DNA of 64,000 bases from Diplonema papillatum (GCA_030068145.1 JAPJBO010000163.1:1-64000), one strand, 5' to 3'. Counted from the stretch's first letter, positions 39,018 to 49,912 are shown. The notes: generated by a model not told the origin, from the letters alone. A program made the numbers and translations.

Positions 39018-42000
39018 CCATTTTCAGACGGTTCTGGCGGAGCCGACGGCAGCCGTGCTAAACTTTGCACGTACTCGGGAATGGTCTTGAAGACTTGAAT
39101 GGTCGAGTTGAGGTAGCACGTGTTTCCTGCGGGTTGAGTTTTGAAGTGACTGGATGGAGTGATTGAGTAACCTGTATACCGGTATATTGGAATTGAGCCT
39201 CCCTGTAGGCACAAAGAGCAGCGTGAGGTTTAGCTACAAAAAGCTATAGCTAGCTACAGCGTAGCTTTTTGTAGCCTTTTGTAGCCTTTTGTAGCTCTTT
39301 TTTTTGGGGGGGGTTCCCAGCCCATTCAGGATACTTTTCGCCCCAATTTCTTCAGTTTCGAAGTTTTCTGGGCATATTTTGGTTTTTCCTGGCACCTGCT
39401 TTGCCCTGTGCACTGAGGCCTCACTGCCGGGCCCGCTGCAGCCTACCGAGGGTCGGTGAGGCTGCAACCACGCAGGCGGCGAGGGTGATGCAGCAGGGAA
39501 GCCTGGGGCGCCAGATGAAGCGAAGCCAATCAGGACCCCAACAGCAGAGCGAAGAGCACTCGAGACAGTGTGGGCCCGGAGCCCCGGGCTGGAGCTCTCA
39601 TTGCACTCCAGAGCCCCGGGCTGAGTCAGGTATTTGGCCGGTACCACCACTTACCAACACTTGGGCAGATGCTGCAGTGTGGACTGCCGAAGCCACCGTT
39701 TAGACCAGTCACTCCCCATCGGACGGGGCCCCCCAAAAGCCCCTCGGGCCCTCCTGGGGATTCGCCACAAGAAGAACGCACTCACCTGCCCTTTGGAAGA
39801 TAGTGGAGACCATTATCAAAGACCGCCCCACGTTCCTCCATCGATGGGCTCCTCAGTCCGGAGGCTTCCGGGTAGGGAGAGGCACAGAGAAGCAGCTCTA
39901 CACCGCAATCAACCGGAAAAAGGCCGATTCACATGCTGCTCGTCTTCGACCTGGCGCGCGCTTTCGACGGGCAGCACGCTCCCGGCAGGCGGGACTCCCG
40001 GGAAGAGCACGCCGCTCAGCACGAATCAAAAACGCAGTCCGGCCACTAAAGCATTAAAGTAGTGAGCGATCTACGACAAAACGTGGTCACGGAATCGTGT
40101 GAGCGGCCTGCAGATGCAGGTACTGGGTGGTCGTTCGGTAAGATCACACTCGTCTGCCGAAACCCTTGTAGGCTTCAAATTGAAGTCAATGGCCGGCAGC
40201 TCGAAGAAAGTCTCCGTTCCCAGCTGTGTCATCACCTGTTCAAGACTGCTGGATCTGGCGAAACGCCGACTGAACCCGGAGGCCTTGCCGATCCTTACCG
40301 CACCCCAGACTCTGCAGACGTCGCCGCCACCGCGCTACGAACGCGTGGCTGTCACTCCGCTGTGCTTGTTCCGCGGCACTGCTGCCGGCAGCCACACTCG
40401 GTTTTCACAAACCGAGGAGTTCATCCAAATTATGATCAAGGAAACAATACGAGACGTGTCACGAAACTTTAGCCTGCAACGCAGCACACGTTGAGCCGTG
40501 CGGGGTGCTGCAGGCAGGGCCAGGTAATTCGTACGAATTCGTATTCGTATTTTTCGTTTCGTATTTTTTCGTATTTACGAAATACGAACGAAATACGAAA
40601 CGTCGTGTTTCCGTACAAATCCATGACTCGCCGATTCGCAGCCGAAGGCCTCTTCGGGGGCATCTCACAGCTTGCAAGCACCGAGGCACAGGCTGCAGTA
40701 GGGGAAGGCTCTTGCAACTGCAGGCTACAATAGCGAGTCCAACAGTGTGGAGGCTGGCCCCGGGGCTTCGGGGCTGAGCTGGCCCAAGAATGGGTTGTTT
40801 TTCGGGTGCGCACTTTGAAAACAACCAAGGAAATCGGCCGCCCCTGACACGGTCTGGGGGGCTGGCCGGTGCCGGGGCTCTTTTTTTCTCCGGGCTGAGA
40901 ATGGACTACTACAACAGGGGGGCACTTTCTACTGTTTCAACGTTTCAACAGTAGATCCATTCCAGTGCCGCCGCGGGGCTCTCCGCGCGAGGTTGACGGC
41001 CTGTGTGGGACTTCCAAACTTGGTCAATACAAAAACACGTGCGTATCCTTAGCTTTGTGTACGGGCAGGACAGTAAGACAGCCGGACCGTGGCTGCACCT
41101 GGAGTCTTTCACCAAGAGTAGCTTTTTGCCCGACATTCTGCATCAGCATCAGTTCGGTCTTGAGTCAGAGTCTGACGCTTCTCGGCGAGCATCGCGGTAG
41201 CCGGGTGAGTGACTGAGCCTCTTGTCGACTGTGACGCATGCCGTGTTGGCTACACGGCCTGCTGATACTGGTGGCTATTGAAAGCCTGTATCACAGGCTG
41301 CAGTCCGATGAGGACGAGTCACGCATCCGAGCCACTACTATTGCGCTGCGCAAGGAGTCGTAGTACTGAGCCGCGCCTGAGTTCACTGCTGAGCCGCCAG
41401 TCCAGTGCATCTACTTAAAAGCACTCAATGCTGAGCCGCGCTCACAGTGGCGGCACTCCCAGCAGAGATGCATCATCCGGCTACGAATCGGTACGTCCAG
41501 ACCCGGCCCCGGGCTGCCAACTGTAGCAGTCAAGTTGCAAATCACCAACCACCACGAAGCTTTGTCGAAGGCCGTTAGGCAAAAGAAAACAGTCGAACCC
41601 CTGAAAAATATTGCTCGTACAGATGGCGATTGACCTGAAGGCTGTCGACTGGTCTCCCATCGAGGTCGTCCTTGCCCCCGACGGTTGGGAGGCCGCCGAC
41701 GAGGACGTGGACTGCTGCGTCGACTGTGGAAAGACCCACAACTCGGGTGCCTTCTGCGCCCGGTGCGGCAAACGGGGGTTCCCGTCATGCCTGAAGGCAT
41801 CCCTGCCGAAGGAGGTCGCGCCCCTGTTCCTCGAACACTTGTCCGAGGACGGCTGGGTCTGTCCCCAGTGCCTGGTGTCACTACACCAGGCCGGCAGCAG
41901 CCTAAAAGAAGAACAGAACGCGAGGGGGACCCGTGATCACGATCCGGCCGTCCCCCCGAGCTTGGACCCATGCTCCCTGCTCGCTGCTCTCGAAGAGGGG

Positions 42001-43767
42001 CCAGTCAAGACTGCCTTTCTTGCATTGTTTGCACAGTCTGCCATGCGGGCTCAGCTCGCTCCAGTGCCAGCCGCACCGGTCACTACCGAAGCGGTGGATC
42101 CTCGTCGAGTCACTACTTGGCTGGAAGGATTGGCGAGCGGACAGGGGCGACAGATGATTCTGTCGGAGGTTAAGGCACGGTACACGTACCACCTGGTGCC
42201 AGAGCACCCCCACGATGCGGGAAGCTCCCTGGATCATGAGCGGAGGATGCATTTCTCCACGCTCACGGCTCTGATGCCCCTGGCACACAGCTCCCCGCCT
42301 GTCCTCCAGGTTTTGCACCAGATCATGGTCCGCCTCGAAGCCCTTCGCCTTAAATGCCTCCACTCGAACGGCACTGAGTTCCAGGTTTCCTGGGAGACTC
42401 GCTTCGGGTCCATGGACTATGCCGACTTCACGAAGGCGGCCTTGATCCAAGCCCAGAAGGCCATGGCCGAGCTGGCAAAAAAGGCAGACAACAAGGAGGA
42501 GAAGAAGGAGCCCTCCCTGAAGAGGCCTCGAAGGTGAGGGTCGGCGAGTCCCGCAGGCCTGCCTACCGCGGGTTTGGGGGTCCATGAGTGTTGCCCTGAA
42601 TCATAGGCTGCTGCATGAAGACCTGTATCGCGACACAGGGAAAAAAGCCAAGGCTGAACGCCGTGCGGAGCGTGCTGCACAGGCACTGGAAGCTGCCGTG
42701 CCCCAACCAGAAAGCCCCCGAGAGCCCAGCGAGGAAGCAGCTCATGAAAGCCTGGATGTTGAGGCCTCGCAAGCACAAGTACCAGAGATAGGAAATTTGA
42801 GTTTTCAGCCTCTCCCCCTCCAGTTCGCGGATTTTGAGGACAAAGACTAATCTAGAATCTAGACTGCTGTAGATGGGGTCGACCTCGCCTTTCAAGGAAT
42901 CTGAAGTCTCCACGTTTTCTCCTTTTTTTGCGTTTGAAATCCATTCCAACATTGTCTGTGTTGGCAAACCGTTTCGTTATCAACATTTTCTCTGACATGC
43001 GGTGAACCTGAATAATCATGTTGGTTTCCCCTTCGAGAACGCACAGCCTGAGCCTGTCTGCCACATTCTAGCCGCATGACATTGACACTGCTGACGTATG
43101 TCAGCATCAGTTGGGCATGCACATCAGTTGTGCCAGTGCAGGAGACCGTACACTGCTACAGAGCAAGAACGTGAGCGCTGCCGACACTGACAGACGCCAC
43201 AATCGTCAAAAAAAGTGGAAAACCAGGCGGAATTCGGGTTTGGGTGACGTTTCACATGGGTTTGAATCGTATTATGATGGCACAAAAAAAAGGCTACAAA
43301 AGGCTACAAAAAGCTACAGGAGCTACAGTAGCTAAAAACTGTAGCAGCTATAGCTGCTACAAAAGGCTACTGTAGCTAAACCTCACACTGCAAAGAGGAA
43401 CAAGGGACGATGAGTAGTCTCATGTTGCGAGCCAGAAGGCAGGTATACCAAGGTTCTTCAAGCCTGCTGGGCTTACGTCGATAGCCGAGGGGTCTCCTGA
43501 GATGTCTTCGATAAACTTCGGCAGCACCTTCGGCTTTTCAGGCACTCGCTCAGCGCTTCCCAGCAGCATCAGCAGCACGTTGTCTTTCAAAAGGCCGTCC
43601 AGCTTATCCCCGGCCTTCACTTCTTTCCCCTTCAAGATCAGCTTTTGCCGGTCGCACGGGACCCCCGTCAGCTCCTCCACTTGCTTCGTCATGGCATCGT
43701 ATCCACCGGCAGGGTCGACATCAAGCTCGTGCTTGTTTTTCTCGTGCTTTATCTTTATTTTTACCAT
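39018..43767 (-). CDS. USP14: USP14/UBP6-type deubiquitinase, first two exons
   Basis: Exon 1 (43767-43449) starts AGAAATGG and encodes an N-terminal ubiquitin-like domain, MVKIKIKHEKNK...LTGVPCDRQKLILKG, then LLMLLGSAE and PAGLKNL. It ends CTTG/GTATAC. Exon 2 (39126-39018) starts after CCCGCAG and restores GNTCYLNSTIQVFKTIPE, the Cys box of the peptidase C19 domain with its catalytic Cys, ending AATGG/GTATGTC. The phase agrees across the 4,322-bp intron. USP14 trims ubiquitin at the proteasome and docks through its Ubl. The rest of the peptidase (QQDA region, His box) was not found downstream on this strand, so either more large introns follow outside recognition or the gene is broken. The intron is filled by a hAT element (39219-43390). 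Confidence 0.85.
39300..39620 (+). repeat. Second copy of the dispersed ~370-bp repeat
   Basis: It is the inverted counterpart of 11195-11565 and lacks the last T-arm-like part. It is nested near the left end of the hAT element. Confidence 0.7.
39640..40060 (+). pseudogene. LINE reverse-transcriptase fragment
   Basis: Split over frames it reads KDRPTFLHRWAPQSGGFRVG, then GRGTEKQLYTAI and LLVFDLARAFDGQH. This corresponds to the QGGFRKGRGTEEQ and DLANAFD motifs of the LINE at 3897-8735. It is short and frameshifted. Confidence 0.65.
40061..41621. other. Unassigned sequence inside the hAT element
   Basis: An open stretch at 40099-40494 (plus) has no recognisable motif. A palindromic ATTCGTATTT/AAATACGAA cluster lies at 40530-40600. 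Nothing else can be supported. Confidence 0.4.
41622..42537 (+). CDS. PHD-like zinc-finger protein, 305 aa, inside the hAT element
   Basis: An uninterrupted frame from an ATG. Residues about 30-90 hold CCVDCGKTHNSGAFC, ARCGKRGFPSCL and EDGWVCPQC: paired cysteines spaced like a PHD/RING finger, including the W-x-C-x2-C end, though the usual His is not at the expected place. The middle is helical and leucine-rich, and the last 30 residues are Lys/Glu-rich (KKADNKEEKKEPSLKRPRR), a likely nuclear signal. PHD-like fingers occur in some LINE ORF1 and transposon accessory proteins. It directly precedes a hAT transposase tail on the same strand. I cannot say whether it is an accessory gene of the hAT element or captured. 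Confidence 0.55.
42575..42850 (+). pseudogene. hAT transposase C-terminal tail fragment
   Basis: MSVALNHRLLHEDLYRDTGK followed by KAERRAERAAQ matches the C-terminal part of the hAT gene at 12847-16500 (AINHRLLNSELY, then AAEKRTKRAQ), and both end in an acidic tail and stop. The catalytic body is absent here. It shows that the 39219-43390 element once carried a related transposase. Confidence 0.7.
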
Positions 43768-44276
43768 TTCTTTTCTCTACCCCCCTTTTTCCCCGGCTTG
43801 CGTGTGTGCAGGGGGGTGGCGGGAAAAACAAGACCAGCCCGCCTACCTGGACGCGATCCGTCCGTCCGCCTTTTCTTTCCTGCAGTTGGGAAAGTTCCGA
43901 CGTACACTACGATATCCTTCCAAACGGCAGCGGATGCTCGTCCTTTCCCCGGTGGCTTTGGCGCAAGAAGAGACCTATCTCGTCTCCAACACATACCCAT
44001 GGCACACTAGCTTTACGCTCACACAGCCGAGCGCAGTGGCCGACAACCATCCACGCCAGGTTGAATCTCATTTGATCCATTCATGCGCGTCCTAAAGTAG
44101 AAGAGGAGGCATTCAGCTCCTTATTTCGGTCGGCCGTGCAGCACGAACTTACATCCGGAGACGGCGACCTCATTGTTTCCCCCGGCAACGACACTTGCGC
44201 TTTAACTGTTATGCAGCCAGCCTGCCAGGGTCCTCTGCCTGGCCAGTGGACGACCACTGTTAAAACAATGGACAAC
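43768..44276. other. USP14 upstream region
   Basis: This stretch lies 5' of the USP14 start on the minus strand and is expected to contain its promoter. I see no clear TATA box. The phrase CCCCGGTGGCTTTGGCGC recurs at about 46872, so part of it is repetitive. Confidence 0.4.
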
Positions 44277-46290
44277 ATGGCTTATATGGCCACTAAAGTT
44301 TCATAAATTGCTTATATGGCCAGCAATGTTTCACAATACTGCTTATATGGCCAGCAATGTTTCAAAATTGCTTATATGGCCAGCAATGTTTCAAAACTGC
44401 TTGTATGGCCAGGAATGTTTCAGAAAACTGCTTATATGGCCAGCAATGTTTCAGAAACTGCTTATATGTCCAGAAATGTTTCAATACTGCTTATATGGCC
44501 AGTAGCAATGTTTCGAAAACTGCTTATATGGCCAGCAATGTTTCAGAATACTGCTTATATGGCCAGCAATGTTTCAATACTGCTTATATGGCCAGTGGCA
44601 ATGTTTCAGAAACTGCTTATATGGCCAGCAATGTTTCAGAGGTTGCTTATATGGCCAGCAATGTTTCAGAAAATTGCTTATATGGCCAGCAATGTTTCAA
44701 AAAGTTGCTTATATGGCCAGCAATGTTTCAAAAGTTGCTTATATGGCCAGGGGTACTTTTTGGGTCCAATTCTGGATATCTCTTTACGAGGGTGCAATTT
44801 TGGTCCGGGGGTGCCATCTTGGTCAAAATTTTGGGTCAGAATTTTTGGGTGGTCGAAATTTTGGGTGATTTTGAGTCAATTTTTGGGTAGTATTTGCGGT
44901 CAATTATTTGTCACGGTTTTGGCTTGCAGTGGAGTGAGCAACGTCAGTCGGTAGGTGCAAGCTCAGATGCACACCAGACTTTTGCGCAGTGAAAAACGGT
45001 CGTGCCACAAGGTTTCAACATTAGAGTTCAAAATCACACAAAAAACATCACGCCAACAAACACCAGAAGATATGTTTCAAAATTAGGGGCATAAGAAAGC
45101 GAGGATGGGGTGTTCACCATCAGTGCGAGTCTAGCACACACGTGCTCGGCCGCAAGCGGCTCCGTGGGCCTCGGGGGGCGCTTGCAAACTGACTGGCTGG
45201 CTACCACCATCCAGCCGTGGCTCGTCCAGGAGCCAAAGTTATCTTCTGCTGCCATTGTGGCGCGTGCAAAGTCAGACTTCTCCGTCGACATTAGCACGTA
45301 CGTGGCACTTCAGGCCCGCAGGCGAGCTGTTGATCAGAACAGCATTGCTGGAGAGGATACATACGGCCTGCTACGGTCGTACTTTGCGTCCGTCGAGAAA
45401 GAGGACCCGGCGGCTTCCTGCCGCGTGGTTGAAGACAAGGCGGGCCGCTTCAAGTACGCCTTCGCCGCGCACGGTGCGTGTGTTGCCGCACTGCCTCATA
45501 TGTGTCCGATCGTAATCGTGGACGCCGCGCACCTGAAGCACACAGGAGGGCTCTTGTTCTGTGCTGTCGGGTTTGACGGCGAGGAGAACACGGTCCCTAT
45601 CGCCCACACAATCGGATTAGCCGAAGACACAGAGAACTGGACGATGTTTTTCGTGGACCTTGGTGGTTTCGTGGACCGGTGCATTGCCCACAAAGGCCGT
45701 TGATGTCAGACTGCATTGCAATTTGTTGACCCAAATATGCACAAAATTCGAGCCAAAAATTGACCCAAATATTGCTCAAAATGTTTGACTCAAAAGTAAC
45801 CCGAAAATTTACCCAAAAGTTCGACCCAAGTTTTTGGAAAATCTGACCCAAAAATTCGGCCAAAAATAGTGACACAAGAAATTTGCCCAGAAATTATACC
45901 CAAGAAGCACCCCTGGCCGGATAAGCAACTATCGAAACATTGCTGGCCATATAAGCAGTTTTCTGAAACATTGCTGGCCATATAAGCAATTTTGAAACAT
46001 TGCTGGCCATATAAGCAATTTCCTGAAACATAGCTGGCCATATAAGCAATTCTGAAACATTGCTGGCCATATAAGCAACTTCTGAAACATTGCTGGCCAT
46101 ATAAGCAATTCTGAAACATTGCTGGCCATATAAGTAGTTTTCTGAAACATTGCTGGCCATATAAGCAATTTTGAAACATTGCTGGCCATATAAGCAACTT
46201 TTTGAAACATTGCTGGCCATATAAGCAATTTTGAAACATTGCTGGCCATATAAGCAATTTTCTGAAACATTGCTGGCCATATAAGCACTT
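44277..46290. mobile_element. Mutator-like element with terminal inverted tandem arrays
   Basis: About 15 units of ~29 bp with TGCTTATATGGCCAGCAATG form the left end (44277-44750). About 13 inverted units (CATTGCTGGCCATATAAGCA) form the right end (45912-46285). Inside these is a second inverted pair of shorter arrays (44755-44910 and 45722-45905) made of TTTTGGGTCAAAATT-like units. A Mutator-like transposase fragment lies between. The outermost tips diverge and I find no clear target-site duplication. Confidence 0.85.
45110..45703 (+). CDS. Mutator-like (MULE) transposase, truncated
   Basis: The start is uncertain (first ATG at 45110). Residues about 85-130 carry the pre-domain TYGLLRSYFASVEKEDP and FKYAFAAHGACVAAL. 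CPIVIVDAAHLKHTGGLLF, VGFDGEENTVPIAHTI and AEDTENWTMFFVDLGGF are the first half of the MULE transposase domain, with the first catalytic Asp in VDAAH. The frame stops at 45703, 24 bases before the inner array, so the remaining catalytic residues are gone. Functional MULE transposases are several times longer. This links the tandem-array termini to the Mutator superfamily. Confidence 0.85.
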   Translation: MFTISASLAHTCSAASGSVGLGGRLQTDWLATTIQPWLVQEPKLSSAAIVARAKSDFSVDISTYVALQARRRAVDQNSIAGEDTYGLLRSYFASVEKEDPAASCRVVEDKAGRFKYAFAAHGACVAALPHMCPIVIVDAAHLKHTGGLLFCAVGFDGEENTVPIAHTIGLAEDTENWTMFFVDLGGFVDRCIAHKGR

Positions 46291-47000
46291 TACGCCTAAA
46301 ACAATTAGTTGCCCACAGCGAGCGCCTGGGGGGGCGGGACTCATGGCACAGCCGTACGTTGAGAGGTGACGGGACGCTCTGTTAAAAGGATACACCACAC
46401 AGCAAGGACAGATCCAATGATGCTATCTACTGCCGCCGCCACTTGCGCTGCACGACGCTCGTCGCTGAAAAAGGGCAGAACGCGATAACAGTTTCACAGC
46501 TTGGACTTGGGCTTGCTGCAGCAAAGCGAAAACTGGAAAGCTTCGTTGCTGCACGAATCGCAGGAGGAACTGCCATTGGCGTTGGGAAATACACTCCGTA
46601 ATTGTGAAGGGCCCCAACCAGGGACACTGCGGTTGCAGTGCCGACAGGTCGGTGTTTGCCTCCTTGTTCATTCCTCACTTTAAAGGAGAATTACAATCGC
46701 ACTCTCCACATAAACCATCCTCATCAAGATCGGTGGCCGGAAGGCTCTCGAACTCGTTTATGCGCCAGGCCATTCTGTTTATTCAACGAGAACATTGCGG
46801 GCCGTAAACTTTATTGCTAGCCTTGCTGGACATGAGCAGAAATGCAGTCTTCGGCGGTGGTGTCGGCCAGCTTCCCCCGGTGGCTTTGGTGCGAGAAGAG
46901 CGCCCGCATCGCATGTTCGCTTGAACATAAGCCAGAAAGGCAGCCGTGGTTGCTGCTGGATAACCGTCGATGGCTACCAGACAGCGCCACACTTCTTGCT
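46291..47000. other. No gene recognised
   Basis: Short open frames on both strands only. The minus strand around 46783-46992 has an open segment of unknown type. Confidence 0.35.
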
Positions 47001-48230
47001 CAGCATGGCGTGCAGAACAGAAGAAGAAGCCACATGTGGGACATCGAATTAGCGCCTGCTGCAGTTCTCAGGGTCAGCATGCCTCGGGATCCCTCCCTGA
47101 ACGGAACGGCGTATTCGGGTCGACGCGCACTTCCGTCAACCAGTTTTCGCGGTTTAACGGGAGCGAGGAGGTGTTTGTCGAGCACCGCCAGCCACCGCGG
47201 GGCGAAGCTGTCGACGGCTTCGTCGGGGAAGACGAGGGCGGGGTCGGGCTGGACCTGGTTGTGTACACGGCCAAGCAGCCGGCCCCCCAGCCGGGCATCC
47301 AGCAGCATTGCCCGAGCTCTGCTTCGCCCCCAAGCTTTGCTTCACCAGAACTTTGCTTCGCCCGAATTCGCCCGAACTCTGCTTCACCAGAACTTAGCTT
47401 CGCCCGAACTCTGCGTAGCTTCACCAGAACTTAGCTTCAGGCGGGGGGGCTCGCGAAGCACTCCCGCTGCCGATCCCCGTTCCGCACCGGCGCCGCGTGC
47501 TTCCGTGGAGTAGACGAGGTCGGCGTGTTGGGCTGCATCTTTTTTTGGTACAGGGGCGTAGCGACACGGGCGTTGCGCATCGAGAGGCGCATCGGGCTTG
47601 AAGATCCAGAAAATGGCCAAGCGGGAGGGAGCCAGCTGCGCGTCTTCAGGTCGAAGCGCAGTCCGTCAACCTGTTTTCGCGGTTTAACGGGAGCGAGGAT
47701 CGTACGCCGCCATCCGACCGGTTTCTTCTTGACAAGAATTGCACTTGTTCGACGCAAAATGCCGATGGCTGCGCGAGTGTCAGCTTCCTGTTGGCGTCGC
47801 GCATTCTGCGTTGAGAGCATCCAGCCACGCCGGTGTGGCTGTCGTTGCCGCAGCGGAGGCCCGGTGTTTGTCGAGCACCGCCAGCCACCGCGGGGCGAAG
47901 CTGTCGACGGCTTCGCCGGGGAAGACGAGGGCGGGGTCGGGCTGGACCTGGTTGTGCACGGCCAAGCAGCCGGCCCCCCGGGCATCCAGCAGCATCCGGA
48001 GCCAGGCGGGGGGGCTCGCGAAGCACTCCCGCTGCCGGTCCCCGTTCCGCACCGGCGCCGCGTGCACCTGGTCAGTCCACTCGACGTGCCCGGCGCCAGC
48101 GGCCCCCCCCTGCCGTCGCGCCCGCCCAAACGCGCCGGCCAGCGGCTCCTTCCCGCGGCCGGCGTAGCCCACCTGCCTCAGCTCGCCCGCGACGCCCATA
48201 CACCCACCCTTTGCTGAGCAGCCGCGCCGG
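47001..48230 (-). pseudogene. Two copies of an unassigned coding-like block
   Basis: The minus-strand segments 47308-47000 and 48060-47645 both encode LLDAR, then QVQPDPALVFP(D/G)EAVDS and FAPRWLAVLDKH, about 85-90% alike by eye. The second copy is interrupted by foreign sequence. The family is unknown; the repetition suggests a retroelement or transposon protein. A C-rich flank at 48000-48180 continues the second copy (ASPPAW, AAPVRNGDRQRECF), and part of that also follows the array at 47440. Confidence 0.5.
47320..47440 (-). repeat. Short GTTCGGG/GAAGC array copy
   Basis: About seven inverted units (CTTCGCCCGAACTCTGC, CTTCACCAGAACTTAGC) sit exactly within the duplicated coding-like block and split the first copy. 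Confidence 0.7.
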
Positions 48231-48670
48231 TTGCGTCAAGCGCTTGCCGTTCTTTTTTCGTTTCGAACAAGCACCTGTGCTGTGTAATATACTCTGTGAA
48301 ATACTCGAGAAAAGGCTGCCCGTTGCAAAAACCTCGAGGAGAGAGGAGACGTGCTGCAGCCCGCACGTGAATCTGGGTTTGGTGTTCGGGCAGTTGATGC
48401 TAGCATCGAGTGTTTCTTCGCGGGAATGCGGAGCTTTTTTGTGTTTCCGGCGAAATTCGCTCAGTCAGTTGCCTGTGACGGCGTTTCTTTTTTTCTTTTT
48501 CTTTTCGTCGTCGACCAGTGCTCCCGCTAACCTCACTTTTGGTGAGGAAATCAAAAACCTGCTTCTGGACTTTTTTTTTTGTGTTAACAATGCATTGTTG
48601 GTACTAAAAATTAGTAGTTGGCAGCGTACTACATGAAAATTACCAAAGCAGGTGAGTTCCGCTAGTGCGC
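48231..48670. repeat. Region with a dispersed GTGCTCCCGCTAACCTCAC repeat
   Basis: GTGCTCCCGCTAACCTCAC (48528) begins a ~75-bp repeat with TTGGTGAGGAAAT, a T-run and AACAATGCATTGTTG. It recurs inverted at 58455-58543, and its tip also appears at about 51683. No gene is seen. Confidence 0.55.
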
Positions 48671-49912
48671 ACAAACTTTTCGTTTCTTGTTTTTTCGCTG
48701 AGTGCTTCAGGGATGCAGCCTTGGGTCCTGGAGAGCATTTCTAAGCTACTTTGCACTTTTTCGTCACAAAATAAGGACAATTTCAGGTAATTCGAGCGTA
48801 TCAAGATCAAAGACCCAGGAGACAAGCCACCTGGTCCAGGCCAAAATCGGTGAATTTCGGGGGGTAATTCCTTTGTGGCGACCACTTTCTGCAGTCGGCC
48901 CTGGGCGGAAGAGCTACAAAGGTGCAGTATTACGGCCCCACCTTGCGCAGAGCGGCCATGTGCTATGCGTGCCCCGAAGAGGAAGGAATAGGATGAGAAG
49001 GAAGGACAGACTGGGAGTCACGGTTTGACAGGTAGTGACAGGATCAGCTGCGGTAACGAGAGCAGGAAATGTTCTATCAGAGCGCGCCGGCCGGGTTTCG
49101 AAGCGATCGCGGGACCGGAGACCTTCGCGGCGGTCGGAGGAGAGGTGGTTCCGGGAGCTGGATGGGATGTGCTGGTCGGTGGCGGGTGACGTCTCGATGG
49201 CGAAGCTCGCCGTCGACTTTGAAGTGTGCACTAAACTGGATCTTCCGGGCAGTGTCGGAGCGACGACGGACGGGACACCGTTGAGCATGCGTGCGAGGGT
49301 ACTCTCAAAAACCGTACACCGCGAGAGTAGGAGAAAGTAGAAAGGGAAACTAGAGTTTTCGTTGACCGCACTACCCTGAGCCCAAATCCTGGACGTGGTT
49401 TCAGGTGGCAAATTTGGCAAATGAGCATGATCAGAAGGTCCTACTTGAGCGGTTCAGTTTCCTCACACATTGCATGTGGCTAAAACTTTTAAAAACCGTC
49501 GGGGATGCGCTGGAGCGAAACGGCGACGGACCGCTTCTGCCAACTGAAGAAGATAGGGTCGCTGAAAACGGTGGGAGCCCCGCCGTGCCTCACGGGGTAC
49601 GAGGTGGTGGTTCGGAGACGATGGAAGTGCTCGAGGCACAGCTGACGACGGCACGAGTTCAGCGGCGAGGCGTGGGGGATGGATCTTTTCCCAAAAGGGC
49701 GGAGCGTGCGGCGAGATGGGCGGTGTTCAACGCTACGGAACACGAAAAGTGGAGTGAGCGGGTGTGCCACGAGCACCAGAAAGTGAAGTGCGGCGTGTGA
49801 AAGCGCCGGTGCAGCAACCGATGAACCTGGACGAGCAATCGAAGAAGAAGCGAGGCACCAAACGCGCGCTTGAGCGCGCCGATCAAGTCGAGCTAAAGAG
49901 GCGAAAGCATGA
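48671..49912 (+). pseudogene. LINE ORF2 C-terminal fragment, copy 2
   Basis: This copy matches 35858-36720 and extends further. Around 49297-49485 it has ~190 bp of extra sequence not in copy 1. After that it continues LKTVGDALERNGDGPLLP, then RAARWAVFNATEHEKW, VCHEHQKVKCGV and a basic end (RKHDTSRTKR, stop about 49912). GRAARWA and H-x2-K-C echo the fragment at 61454-63194. Frameshifts and stops make it a pseudogene. Confidence 0.65.

Larger units (their letters stand above)
39219..43390. mobile_element. 4.17-kb hAT element filling USP14 intron 1
   Basis: Termini are CAGCGTGAGGTTTAGCTAC at the left and the complement of CAGTGTGAGGTTTAGCTAC at the right, followed by subterminal clusters of GTAGCTACAAAAGGC-like repeats at both ends. 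The 7-bp CAAAGAG directly flanks both ends (39212-39218, 43391-43397). CAG...CTG tips and a ~7-8-bp duplication fit hAT. The interior contains a hAT transposase C-terminal fragment (42575-42850), a PHD-like gene, a dispersed repeat and LINE debris. Without it the host intron would be about 143 bp. Confidence 0.82.
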
